Of a stretch of 64,000 bases of DNA, positions 47,301 through 58,960 are shown piece by piece. The stretch comes from Hedera helix (taxonomy: Eukaryota; Streptophyta; Magnoliopsida; Apiales; Araliaceae), in the NCBI GenBank assembly GCA_947179155.2, contig OX359266.1:44566039-44630038 (forward strand), given 5' to 3'. Below the pieces are notes generated by a model, which was not told the origin of the DNA, ran no database searches, and was given only the letters and a program-made list of their open reading frames with translations. A program made the position numbers and the translations under genes. How positions within the stretch are numbered: the first letter of the stretch is position 1; every line of letters begins with the position of its first letter.

Positions 47301-47973
47301 ATGATTCAGGTGCTTTGCGTAGGTATATACATATGGATGAGAAGGCCCGAGGAAACTATTGAGAAGGCCCAAGGGAAGTATGTATGTCATCTATTTATAT
47401 ATGGTATAGAACTCAAAACAGCTTCAAGAACATTGATTGGGAAAAAGGATCAAGAATAGATTTCAGGCAGTTTTCAAGAGATAAGGAGAGATTTACCATC
47501 TGGAGGTCCCGGCTACCAGAAGTGCTCTCCACTAGATGGGGTCGTGCACGAACATCATAGATAATTGGTCTTTCAAACCATGGGATCATCAAGTGAGTTC
47601 CTTCAGGATAAACCTATGTTCCAACAAGCAAGTAAATGGTATTGTAAAACTAAACTAAAATAAAAACATATAATTAATACACGAAGAAACAATAATGACA
47701 AAACAATAAATAAGAGAAATATGAATATGGAAGTAATGTATAGAGGAGCACGCAAATCCAGATCCAAGTACAAAAATATTAACAGAAAGAAACCTTGTCT
47801 TTAATCCCAACGAGACGATTAAATACAATGGCTCTATGCCCTCCATCAACATTGTAGAGACTGTTACCAACTGCATACAACCCTATCCCAACAAAAGCTC
47901 CTAACTTGACTAAAGCAGAAGCTGCACCGCCGCCACCTGGCACATTGGGGACTTTGACATTTCTGAAGTTCAT
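44298..47973 (-). CDS. Prohibitin, type II (PHB1/PHB2/PHB6-like), five coding exons
   Basis: Coding exons on the minus strand are 47794-47973, 47497-47613, 46684-46854, 44874-45086 and 44298-44486. All introns are phase 0 with GT..AG borders. The 289-residue product matches the family length. It starts MNFRNVKVPNVPGGGG, has one membrane segment (about residues 20-38), then NSLYNVDGGHRAIVFNR, the SPFH domain (YPEGTHLMIPWFERPIIYDVRARP, RPVASRLPTIYRTLGENY, ERVLPSIIHETLK) and a C-terminal coiled coil (AAQEAERAKFVVEKAEQDK, GEAKSASLIGQAI). Type II prohibitins form ring complexes with type I in the inner mitochondrial membrane and stabilise respiratory complexes and m-AAA protease. No stops or frameshifts, so likely functional. 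The C-terminal tail VDSSSNK follows the usual LLLN end. Confidence 0.97.
45367..45606. mobile_element. Stowaway MITE in a prohibitin intron
   Basis: CTCCCTCCGTACCAAAAAGA after TA, and TCTTCTGCGAGACGGAGAGAG before TA, are Stowaway-type terminal inverted repeats; 240 bp, no coding capacity. It lies in the 1597-bp intron between the third and fourth coding exons (45087-46683), well away from both splice sites. Confidence 0.85.
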
Positions 47974-48900
47974 ATTCCTAAGGGTGACGTGGTTAGAAAA
48001 ATAATGAATGTAAGGGGAAACGTGGAAGTTTTATTTAGTAAAAAAAACATGGAAGTTTTTAGAAAAATGCAAACAAGTATTAAAGCATACATGACATTGA
48101 AAAAAAAAACAATATAACAGGATAAATCAGACATTAGTCAGGTAAAACAAATTGATGCCATAAGGAGAAGCTCAATGAGGTACCGAGTACCGACCCCAGA
48201 GCTGTTGGATGGAAAGCAGCCATGAGTTACGAGAACCCAAAGGCTGTGAGGTCAAGCTCATAACAACATATTACCATTAAAATAGTATTACGGTTATCCA
48301 ACCCTTGCTTAAATTCCAAATGAAGTCTGAGATATTTATGAATCTTTCGGAAGAGAGATATGATGACCACGTGTCAGCAGCTATTAAACCAAATAGTTCT
48401 ACTCTTACCATCATTAGCTAGAAATAGGCATACCCATGTCGTCCATTTAACTAATAGAACATAAACAGAAGCAAGCTAACAAACCTTAAAATTACTATCT
48501 CAAGAAAAGCTCAATAAGGATTTAGTATATGTGGACAAACAAACCATGAAGTTTCTGGACATTAATAAAGACAGAGAACAAAAATGGAGTATAAAATCAA
48601 CTATAAACCATAATTTCGTTATAATACCTCAATCAAGCATTATAGCTAAGATCTGAGTCATAAACCTCCCAGACTGTACAAATTTTCCCCAATTTTTTAT
48701 AGGCTTAAGTTAGTGCACATAAATCCATTGCAATATATATTAGAATTTAGCATTTAGTAATCTGGGGAAAAAAGTATCAAATTTCATTTCAACCTAGAAT
48801 TCTAATTTGTAATTGGTAAGAACAAAAATCAGAAAGAGAAGATATAGATATAAATATTACAAACACAGATACACACAAAGGACAGATCTTCATACCTTAC

Positions 48901-48990
48901 CGAAGAGTTGAGCCGATGATCTTTCTGATAGTGAGAGAAAGAGACGGGGAGAAAGAGGAAAGAAGGGGGTTTAGAGAGAGCTTGGGGGGA
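48901..48990 (-). other. Untranslated first exon of the prohibitin gene (start approximate)
   Basis: On the minus strand AACTCTTCG|GTAAGG places a donor at 48900/48901, and the coding exon has an acceptor CCCTTAG just before GAATATG at 47977. This 5' UTR intron (47978-48900, about 920 bp) is typical of plant prohibitins. Transcription probably starts near 48990-49010, where a C/T-rich stretch on the minus strand (GAGCTCTCTCTAAACCCC-like) is found; no clear TATA box is present. Confidence 0.65.
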
Positions 48991-49207
48991 TGGGGTTTAG
49001 CAGTTAGGGCTTTAGGGCGTGAATTAAATTAATTCATTATTTTTCAACTTTATTTTTGATATTTCAAATGTATGCCTTTCTGGTCACGGTGGAAATTGGA
49101 CCGGGCCTAATCCTTTCAAAAAGTTACACGCCCGGCAAACAACACCTCTTTGGCATGTTGAAGAATTCTCCATCTATTTATTGCTCATCTTTTCTTATTT
49201 ACTTTTA

Positions 49208-49421
49208 GGGTCCGCTTCATGTGTGCCTTAAGGACACACACTAGGCGCGGAAAACAAGAGATGAGACTCGCTAAAAATTATTTCTTTATATAGTTGCACT
49301 GAATTTAATACATGGGGTCCACTAATATATTATTTTTTTATACATTGAATTCAGTGTGCCTACATAAACAAATACTCCGCGAATATTATACATTGTTTTC
49401 CGCGAAAGGGCACACATTAAG
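49208..49421. mobile_element. MITE with GTGTGCC..GCGGAAAAC inverted ends
   Basis: The left TTCATGTGTGCCTTAAGGA ..CGCGGAAAAC pairs with the right GTTTTCCGCGAAAGGGCACACAT. The interior block AATTTAATACATGGGGTCCA is shared with 40210-40430. No clear TSD, so superfamily not assigned (possibly Mutator-like). Confidence 0.6.
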
Positions 49422-50340
49422 AAAATCCTTACTTTTATGCGTATTTTATTTATAGTTTTGCAAACACCCACTCGGCACTAACATCAAGTACAATGACAGT
49501 GATGAGGTTGGGCTTTCCATGATCTCACAAGTAGTCGTGGATTGGGCCAAAAAGTATTTCTTTGAATTAGCTCAAAGATGGGATTAGCCATGGTACATAG
49601 GTAGTATATGAATCAATAATTTTTCGGAAGTCAGGGTCTGTGGAACCGCTGCCCAAGGTTGGCATTCAAGACTTCGTAGTCGTGTTCACGAGTAATGTTG
49701 AGGGTTTTAAATTTTTTATTTAAATATTATAATTGAAATAGAAAATATTCGAGTATTTTTTATCTTTTTGATAGCGATGTAGCAGAACGTATAGTTTTAA
49801 ATTTTTTATCCTCCTTTAAATAAAAAGACTTTATGTTTATATTTTGAACTTTTGACAAAATGTGAGGGATATTAAAGTAAAAGAAAAAATGTATTGAAAT
49901 TTAAAAAATTATCGAAGAATTATAAACCTTCCATCAAATACAATTTATCATTGCAGTTGGTAAATATTTAGTATAATGTTCATAAAGAGTTCTTTATCTT
50001 CTAATTTTTATTTATTTATTTTTTCCCACGTTTTTCAAGGTCGGACATATCTATACAAATCTTCACTAGGTCAAACATATCCATTGAGACCTTCACTTTG
50101 CAGCATTTGTGATCGCTCGCCCGAACAAAATCTATTATATAAAACAGAGCGGTTCCAATTCCAATACTTCAATATCCAACGATCACAAATCAATTTAGGC
50201 TTCAACATCCAACGGTCTAAAATCTTTTAAGGCTTCAACATCCAACGGTCACTAATCTATCTCTCATTTTTCCCTCCCCCAATTCAAATTCTAACTTACA
50301 AAAATCTACCCACTCCCATTTCCCACTCAAATCAAATTCA

Positions 50341-50342
<2 letters not shown>
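49422..50342. other. Intergenic DNA with a short tandem repeat, no gene seen
   Basis: At 50165-50260 a unit GGCTTCAACATCCAACGGTC with flanks occurs about three times (one diverged) at about 33-34 bp spacing. The 84-codon open frame 49976-50230 runs across it and has no recognisable motif. Confidence 0.5.
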
Positions 50343-50394
<52 letters not shown>

Positions 50395-50408
50395 TAATAA
50401 TAATAGTA

Positions 50409-50450
<42 letters not shown>

Positions 50451-50464
50451 GTAATAATATAGCA

Positions 50465-50522
<58 letters not shown>

Positions 50523-50577
50523 TAAAAATAATTATAATAATTAATATAATAATAATAATTAATATAATAGTAATAAT
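50343..50577. repeat. Long TAA/AAT trinucleotide microsatellite abutting Tekay element A
   Basis: About 175 bp of nearly pure AAT repeats with scattered AGT and GAT interruptions, followed by degenerate AATTAATATAAT to the LTR start at 50578. Either the element inserted into the microsatellite or the array grew beside it. Confidence 0.95.
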
Positions 50578-53328
50578 TGTAAGACCCCGAATTTTATGAA
50601 ATATAAAAATTTAATTTTTCTTCATATATATTTTTCCTGAAACAGTAAGTGGTTAAATTAACAAAATTGAAAGTTAAGGATGTTATGTGTAAATTTTATT
50701 TTGTCGGACAATATTCGTTTTGTCGGGGAATATTCGGGCCATACGACGGCGCCGAAATAACTAATTATTGGTGGACCCCACAACGGAATATTTGTCGGAT
50801 ATAGAAAACGACAGAAGTAACCTTTTTAAATAAAAATAGTCAACGGTGTTAACTGTTAAAATACCGGTGATAAAAGAATAGTAGCATACGGTAATTTATG
50901 GTATTTTCTGTAGCACACGGTACTCTACAGTAGCACGCGGTATTGCACAGTGTCTCATACTATTGTTCTGATAATTGACATCGTAACTGTTACGCATCAT
51001 TTCATCAATAATTGTCACTGCATAATATTTTATGTTATCAATTCAATAATTGTTGTTACACAGTATTTTTCATTATTGATTTAATAATTGTCATTACACT
51101 GTATTTTATATTATTGAGTCAATAATTGTTGCTGCACTGTTTTTAAAATTATTTAACCTAATAATTGTCACAGTTGCAAATATACTGTAATTTATATTAT
51201 TAAATTAATAATAATCTGTAACGTGTTTATTACATTATTGTTGTAGCATTATTTCATTTTATATGTTGGACCCACAGGAAAAATAAAAATTTTATTTTTC
51301 AAAAGTTACTATTCACTCTCGGAATTTACTATTCATTCCCGGAAAAGTTACTATTCACTGACGGAAGTTACTGTTCATCTCGGGAAAGTTACTGTTCATC
51401 TGCCGACAAAAGTTACTGTTCATTACTGTTCACTTTTTGAAAATTTTAAAGTTACTGCGCAAAGTTACTGTGCAAGTATTGAAAATTTCTTTTAAAACGT
51501 TTGCGCAGCCTTAGGCGGCGCAGCCCTCATTTTTTTCCTTCCTTGGCGTGCTACGCATAGTAACTTCATTTGCTATAAATAGGCCCCTTCGCTGAATAAG
51601 AAAATCATATCTAAAATACATAAATTTTTCTATAAGAATTTTATGAGTTTTCTCTGAGAATAGTAAGGCTATTTTGAGTGTTTGAAAGCCAAAAGGAGTG
51701 CAGGAATTTTTCAAGTAAGTCTTTTATTAAAGAGTAGTAATTTTATAAATTCCTATATTTCACGGTATCCACAAATCTTTCTTTAGAAGACTCTTCTATT
51801 AGAAGATTCATTTTTAAAAGCTTTCTTTAGAAGATTTATTTTGGAATATTATTTTTAAAACTATTTTAAAGTTGGTATTTTATACTACAAAAATTATCTT
51901 AAATATATATAATTTTGATAGTTCATAATATATGAGTTATCATACACTTTGAAGTTTACATGTTGTAATTACTAATTTTATTATAAATATATAGGTTGAT
52001 CAATCTCATTTTTATCAATATTCAGTCACTAGATAAGGTAAGAAATGTCATTTTTTTTACACTCTTGAACTTGCTACGGTAAGGGATATTATTTTCTTTC
52101 ATACTCCTGAATCGAAACTTATTATGGAACTATTGCTTCTATAATTCCTGAAAATATTATATGTTCCATAATAGTTGAACTTCATTATTTCAACTGAACC
52201 TTCCTATTTTCTGAATCTTTCTATTGAACTGTAACCGTTATTCTGAACTGAGAATCTTGAATAACATTTTTAAATTTCACTCCACATCATGTTGACAATT
52301 TGGACATTATTTGAATCTGCCCAAAGTAAACTTCTGATACCTATTGTTTATCCTGTTTCTTCTGTTCATCATTCGTATCACTGTTATTAATCTTCAAGAA
52401 TCAATGTATTGTGAATATCTGTGGCCGGGGGCACAGATGTGATATATTTGTTGAACAGATGATAGGTTAAAGGCGATATAATAGGTTAAAGGCGATACAT
52501 CTGTTCGGTGTCTTTTATGACACGTGGTGAAAGTTCTCTTTGGCCCGTAGTGCATAGATGAACTGTTGTTTGGTATGATTATGACCAAAGGCTGAATCTG
52601 GTATAATCATGACCGTTGGTGTTATATTGAAAGTTCTCTTTGGCCCGTAGTGCATAGATGAACTGTTGTTTGGTATGATTATGACCAAAGGCTGAATCTG
52701 GTATAATCATGACCGTTGGTGCTATAGTGAATATCTTTGGCCCGTAGTGCAAAGATGAACTGTTGATTTGCATGATTATGACCAGGAACTGTGAATTTTT
52801 ATTATCATGACTAATGGTATTTCAGATGATAAAAGTCGATGATGTTTTTACTAAAAAAAGAAGCGAGTGGACATTATATCTGCATTATTCTTCTAATAGA
52901 TTGCTCATTCCGCGGCTATTATTGTTCTGAACATTGTTTAAGAATTTAACTGCAGTTTTTGATATACACCTTGTATTATGTTGTATTCTATCAAGAACTC
53001 ACCTGTTGAAGGCTAATGATAATTTATTCGTCATTATCTTAGTCATGATATTTCTTACTGGGCTATTTGAGCTCACCCTTTCTTTCCATTGTTTTTCAAC
53101 AGGAGATGAAAACGTAACGGGGTTTAACCGGGGAATGGAGTGAGAGTCCGAGGGATAGCTATCGTAGTCTTCACGTGTTGTAAAATAGTGTGGCAATAAT
53201 AGTGAAGACTTAGTTGTGTATTAATATACACTGTATTGTTGTACGCTGTGCTTTGTTGTAATAATTTTGTTGTAGTCTTTTGACGACTCAAGTTTGGGCT
53301 GTGTGGGCCTAGATTTGGGGGCGTCACA
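50578..53328 (+). repeat. 5' LTR of Tekay-like element A (2751 bp)
   Basis: Reverse-complement homologue of the element B LTRs. It lacks the roughly 450-bp block with tandem repeats present in B (54850-55330). It contains a 100-bp tandem repeat at 52530-52760 (TTTGGCCCGTAGTGCATAGA and following, about 2.3 copies) and two adjacent ATAGGTTAAAGGCGATA copies near 52465-52498. The region CTATAAATAGGCCCC at about 51573-51588 is a good TATA-box candidate for element transcription. Confidence 0.95.
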
Positions 53329-53330
53329 GT

Positions 53331-53342
53331 TGGCATCAGAGC
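53331..53342 (+). other. Primer-binding site of element A
   Basis: TGGCATCAGAGC, two bases inside the LTR. It differs by one base from the initiator-Met tRNA PBS TGGTATCAGAGC usual in Ty3/gypsy and copia elements. Confidence 0.88.
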
Positions 53343-53528
53343 TTAGGGATATGGTCTTTAATGGAGATCTGGGGTTAAAACTAGGAGGGGAGATACGGAT
53401 AGAATCAATCACTAGTGTGTCCCACCTAAATTAGATTTTGTTATCTAACGAATCGATTTGAATGTAGGAACAGGAAGTGATGAGTCAGTTTGTTTGAACT
53501 AACAATTATTTTGTGACCACAGTTTAGT

Positions 53529-53615
53529 ATGGCATCTGGAAATCAGAAAGATAACTTTGAAATGCCCGGTACGTCAATTTCGGGGACGAAATTTCATAAG
53601 GAGGGGAGGTTGTAA
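53529..53615 (+). pseudogene. 28-codon fusion frame: start of element ORF1 joined to the last codons of pol
   Basis: Starts MASGNQKDNF, like the ORF1 start of element B (MASGNQEV at 60215), and ends EMPGTSISGTKFHKEGRL, the C-terminal tail of pol in element B. The stop TAA overlaps the start of the 3' LTR. The join shows a clean in-frame internal deletion from near the ORF1 start to the pol end. Confidence 0.85.
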
Positions 53616-53683
53616 GACCCCGAATTTTATGAAATATAAAAATTTAATTTTTCTTCATATATATTTTTTCTGAAACAGTAAGT

Positions 53684-53688
53684 GGTTA
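53684..53688. repeat. Target-site duplication GGTTA (left) of element B
   Basis: GGTTA before B and again at 63619-63623 after B. In the uninterrupted 5' LTR of A the site occurs once (AGTGGTTAAATT at about 50648), confirming the duplication. Confidence 0.97.
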
Positions 53689-56079
53689 TGTGACGCCCTC
53701 AAATCTAGGCCCACACAGCCCAAACTTGAGTCGTCAAAAGACTACAACAAAATTATTACAACAAAGCACAACGTACAACAATACAGTGTATAATAATAAT
53801 ACACAACTAAGTCTTCACTATTATTGTCACACTATTTTACAACACGTGAAGACTATGATAGCTATTCCTCGGACTCTCACTCCATCCCCCGGCTAGACCC
53901 CGTTACGTTTTCATCTCCTGTTGAAAAACAATGGAACAAAAGAAAGGGTGAGCTCAAATAGCCCAGTAAGAAATATCATGACTAAGATAATGACGAATAA
54001 ATTATCATTAGCCTTCAACAGTTGAGTTCTTGATAGAATACAATAGACTACAAGGTTTATATCAAAAACTGTAGTTAAATTCTTAAACAACGTTCAGATC
54101 AATAATAGCAGCGGAATGAGCAATCTATTAGAAGAATAATGCAGACCATAATGTCCACTCGCTTCTCTTTTTAGTAAAAACATCATCAACTTTTATCATC
54201 TGAAATACCATTAGTCATGATAATAAAAATTCACAGTTCCTGGTCATAATCATGCAAATCAACAGTTCATCTTTGCACTACGGGCCAAAGATATTCAATA
54301 AAGCACCAACGGTCATGATTATACCAGATTCAGCCTTTGGTCATAATCATACCAACCAACAGTTCATCTTTGCACTACGGGCCAAAGAGAACATTCACCA
54401 CGTGCCATAAAAGACACCGAACAGATGTATCGCCTTTAACCTAGTATATCGCCTTTAACCTATCATCTGTTCAACAATTATATCACATCTGTGCCCCCGG
54501 CCACAGATATTCACAACAACTTGATTCTTGATGATTAATACAAATAACAGTGATACAAATGATGAACAGAAGAACAGGATAAACAATAAGTATCGGAAGT
54601 TTACTTTGTGCAGATTCAAATAATGTCCAAATTGCCAACATGATGTGGAGTGAAATTTAAAAATGATATTCAATATCCACAGTTCAGAATAACGATTACA
54701 GTTCAATAGAAATGTTCAGAAAATAGGAAGGTTCAGTTGAACTAATGAAATTCAACTATTATGGAACATATAATATTTTCAGGAATTATAGAAGCAATAG
54801 TTCCATAATAAGTTTCGATTTAGGTGTATGGAAGAAAATAATATCCCTTACCGTAGCAGGTTTGATTAACAAAAGGTGAAGGGAATTAATATCCCTCACC
54901 ATAGTAAGTTTGAATAATGGAAGATGAAAAAGATGGTATCCCTTATGAGTATAAAGGAAAATGATATCACTTACGAATATGGAATAAAAGTGTCATGTGA
55001 TAATTCGTGTAGACAAATTATTTCCACACGAGACAAATAAAAAGGGTTATTCACCAACAGGCGATAATCCGCACCGTAAGGTTATTCCCATCAATTTGAA
55101 TACGAATAGTTATTCACCAAACAGGCGTAATCCGCACCGTAAGGTTATTCCCACAATTTAATAGAATTTGAACACGAAGAGTTATTCACCAAACAGGCGA
55201 TAATCCGCACCGTAAGGTTATTCTCAAAGATTAATAAAGAATGAATACAAAAGGTTATTCACCAACAGGCGGTAAACCGCGCCGTAAGGTTATTCCCACA
55301 ATTTAATACATGGAAATAAATGGCACAAAAAAGAAACGATATTATTCTCGAGAATCAAAGAATGATAATCCCTTCAAGTAAGAAAGAAAATAATATCCAT
55401 TTATGATGATGAAAAGAGTGATACCCCTTACCTTAACACGTGACTGGATATTGATTTAAATGTGGTTGATCAACCTATATATATTTTTAATAAAATTAGT
55501 AATTACCACATATAAATTTCAAAGTGTATGATAACTCGTATAATATGAACTATCAAAATTATATATATTTAACATAATTTTTGTAGTATAATATAACTAC
55601 TTTAACATAGTTTTTAAAATAATATTCCAAAATAAATCTTCCAAAGAAAGCTTTTAAAAACGAATCTTCTCACAGAAGAGTCTTCTAAAGGAAGATTTGT
55701 GAATACCGTGAAAAATAGGAATTTATAAAATTACTACTCTTTAATAAAAGACTTACTTGAAAATTTTCGGCACTCCTTTTGGCTTTCAAACTCTCAAAAT
55801 AACCTTACTATTCTCAGAGAAAACTCATAAAATTCTTATAGAAAAATTTTATGTTTTAGGTGTGATTTTTCTATTCAGCTGAGCAAGCTATTTATAGGAG
55901 AAAAGAAGTTACTATGCGGTAGGTGAGCAGCACGCCAGTGCTGAATTGCAGTAGCAGCCGTCTGGCTGCTTTTCTCCTTCTCACCAACCCACCCAGCAAG
56001 CAATTCTCACATTTCATTTTTCATGTGGGTCCCACAGAGGGCCCACATGTTTTTACTATTCCAAATAGTAATTAAATAA

Positions 56080-56139
<60 letters not shown>

Positions 56140-56888
56140 TTCCTACATGTCCTGCATATAAAATAATGCTACGACAATAATTCAATAATAATTTAATAAA
56201 CACGTGACAGATTATTATTAATTTAATAATATAAATTACTGTGTATTTGCTACTGTGACAATTATTTTGTTCAATAATTTTAAAGACAGTGCACCAACAA
56301 TTATTGACTCAATGATATGAAATACAGTGTAATGACAATTATTGAATCAATAATGCAAAATACTGTGTAACAACAATTATTGAATTGATAACATAAAATA
56401 TTATGAAATGACAATTATTGATGAAATGATGTGCAACAGTTACGGTATCAATTATCAGATCAATAATGCAAATACTGTGTAATAACCAATTTATCAATTC
56501 AATAATATAAACACCGCACAATACCTTGTGCTACTATAGAATACCGCGTGCTACAGTAAAATACCATAATTTACCGTATGCTACTATTCTTTTATCACCG
56601 GTATTTTAACAGTTAACACCGTTGACTATTTTTATTTAAAAAGGTTACTTCTGTCGTTTTCTATATCCGACAATTATTCCGTTGTGGGCTCCACCAATAA
56701 TTAGTTATTTCGGCGCCGTCGTACGGCCCGAATATTCCCCGACAAAACGAATATTATCCGACAAAATAGAATTTGCACATAACATCCTTAACTTTAAACT
56801 TTATCGATTTAACCACTTACTGTTTCAGGAAAAAAAAATATATGAAGAAAAATTAAATTTTATATTTCATAAAATTCGGGGTCTTACA
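53689..56888 (-). repeat. 3' LTR of element B (3200 bp)
   Basis: Starts TGTGACGCCCTCAAATCTAG and ends CGGGGTCTTACA. Contains four copies of GTTATTCACCAACAGGCGAT plus flank at 55046, 55109, 55181 and 55254 (spacing 63-73 bp). A TA microsatellite lies at 56083-56137. Minus-strand CTATAAATAG at about 55888-55897 is the likely TATA box. Confidence 0.95.
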
Positions 56889-58960
56889 ACCTCCCCTCCT
56901 TATGAAATTTCGTCCCCGAAATTGACGTACCTGGCATTTCGAAGAGGTAAGGATATTTAGATTTCATCTCGGATTCTAGCTCCCAGGTTATTTCCTCAAG
57001 ATCTTGGTTCCTCCATAAAACCTTAACTTGAGATATAACCTTTGAGCGTAGAATCTGTTTCTTCTTATCTAGGATCTTAACAGGTACCTCCTTATACGTT
57101 AAATCTTCTGCTATAACGTCTGGTTCTAACTCAATGACGTGGTTTGGGTCCTTCACATATTTACGTAACATAGATATGTGAAAAACGTTATGGATGCGAG
57201 ACATACTTGGTGGTAAGGCTAGTCTGTAAGCTACAGTTCCCACCCGATCGAGGATTTCAAATGGGCCAATAAATCGAGGGTTGAGTTTTCCTCTCTTTCC
57301 GAATCTCGTAACCCCTTTCCATGGAGAAACACGTAAGAATACATGATCTCCGACGTTGAATCTCTCATCTCTCCGATGAAGATCGGCATAACTCTTTTGT
57401 CGTTCTTGTGCTGTCTGTATTCGTTGTCGGATCATTTGGATCTTTTCGGTCGTCAAGCGTACCAACTCGGGTCCCAACAGTTTTGCTTCTCCTACCTCAT
57501 TCCAACATACTGGAGAGCGACACTTGCGTCCATATAAAGCCTCGAATGGAGCCATACCTATACTTGCTTGGTAACTGTTGTTGTAGGAAAATTCCACCAA
57601 TGACAAGTACTTATCCCAACTTCCTTTGAAATCTAGTACGCAAAGTCTCAAAAGATCTTCGAGGGTCTGGATCGTCCTTTCCGATTGTCCGTCCGTTTGA
57701 GGATGGTATGCAGAACTAAAACGTAGTTCAGTGCCCATAGCTTTTTGTAGACTGATCCAAAAGCGTGAAGTGAATCTAGGATCTCGATCAGAAACTATGG
57801 AAACTGGCATGTCATGCAGTCTCATGATTTCATTTATGTACATACCGGCAAGACGTTCAAGTGAAAAGTTTTCTCGTATAGGCAAGAAATGAGCGGATTT
57901 GGTCAATCTATCTACGATGACCCAAATTGCATCTAAGCCTTGAGAAACTTTGGGAAGACCCGTCACGAAATCCATATTGATGTGTTCCCACTTCCATTCG
58001 GGAACCTCAAGTGGTTGCAATGGACCCTTAGGTACTTGATGCTCTGCCTTGACACGTTGACAAGTTAGGCACCTTGAGATAAACTCTGCAATCTCCCTTT
58101 TCATATTGTTCCACCAAAATGTATGTCGAAGATCTCGATACATCTTGGTACCTCCTGGGTGGATTGTAAATGGCGTGTTGTGTGCCTCCATCATGATTTT
58201 ATGCTTCAATTCAGGATCGTTAGGAACACAGATTCGAGAGTTAACTCGAAGTATTCCTGTCTCGTCGATTCTTGCTTCGGGAATGGCACCTTCTTGTACT
58301 TTCTTCATCATGTTCATCAGTTCCGGATCGGTAGCTTGCGCAGCTTTAATTTTATCGATTAAAGCCGGTTCTACTCGCACGTGAGCAATCTTCGAGTGGG
58401 TCCCTGGTGTCTTTAGCTCTATCTCCATCTTTTGCAAGTCGTATAAAATACGCTTTTGTGTTGTCAGCAGTGCACTTGTACTCGCATAAGATTTTCTGCT
58501 CAAAGCGTCAGCTACAACGTTCGCCTTTCTCGGGTGATACTGGATTGTGTGGTCGTAATCCTTCAACAGCTCAAGCCAACGTCGTTGTCGCATGTTGAGT
58601 TCCTTCTGGGTGAAGAAATACTCGAGGCCTTTATGATCCGTATAGATATCCACTTTTTCTCCGTACAAGTAGTGTCTCCAGATCTTCAACGCGAAAACGA
58701 CTGCTGCCAACTCTAGATCATAAGTAGGATAATTTTTTTCATAATCTTTGAGTTGTCGAGAGGCATAGGCTATAACATTTCCATGTTGCATAAGGACACA
58801 GCCTAGACCTTTGCCTGAAGTATCGCTGTAAATGACAAATTCTCCTGATCCTGATGGTATGGTCAGAACAGGAGCTGAAACAAGTCTCCTCTTGAGTTTT
58901 TGAAAACTCTTCTCGCATTCCTCGCTCGAATGATACCGATATCTAATAATCAAACCTTCA
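56884..58960 (-). pseudogene. Element B pol: RNase H, integrase and chromodomain-like tail (RT missing)
   Basis: 689 codons uninterrupted. RNase H acidic residues: YSDTSGKG, DLELAAVVFAL, YTDHKGLEY and VVADALSRK. Integrase zinc finger: the HNTPFTIH His pair and CLTCQRVK; catalytic core NMDFVTGLP, VSDRDPRFTS and TDGQSERTIQ, all three acidic residues present. A GPFEIL region then follows, and a C-terminal chromodomain-like module (VPVKILDKKKQILRSK.., VKVLWRNQDLEEITWELE..YPYLF), diagnostic of Tekay/Del chromoviruses. Chromodomains direct insertion to particular chromatin. Upstream the frame breaks at SSEECEKSFQ: the RT fingers and palm are gone. The stop codon overlaps the LTR, as in element A. 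Integrase may be intact, but no Pol precursor can be made normally. Confidence 0.93.

Noticed and set aside
54455..54706. 83-codon minus-strand frame repeated at 61181-61432
   Set aside because: Lies inside the Tekay B LTRs and is duplicated only because the LTR is; no motif recognised.
55046..55300. Regularly spaced repeats that could be mistaken for a CRISPR array
   Set aside because: Plant nuclear context, present in both LTRs of a retrotransposon, repeats imperfect and spacing variable (63-73 bp).
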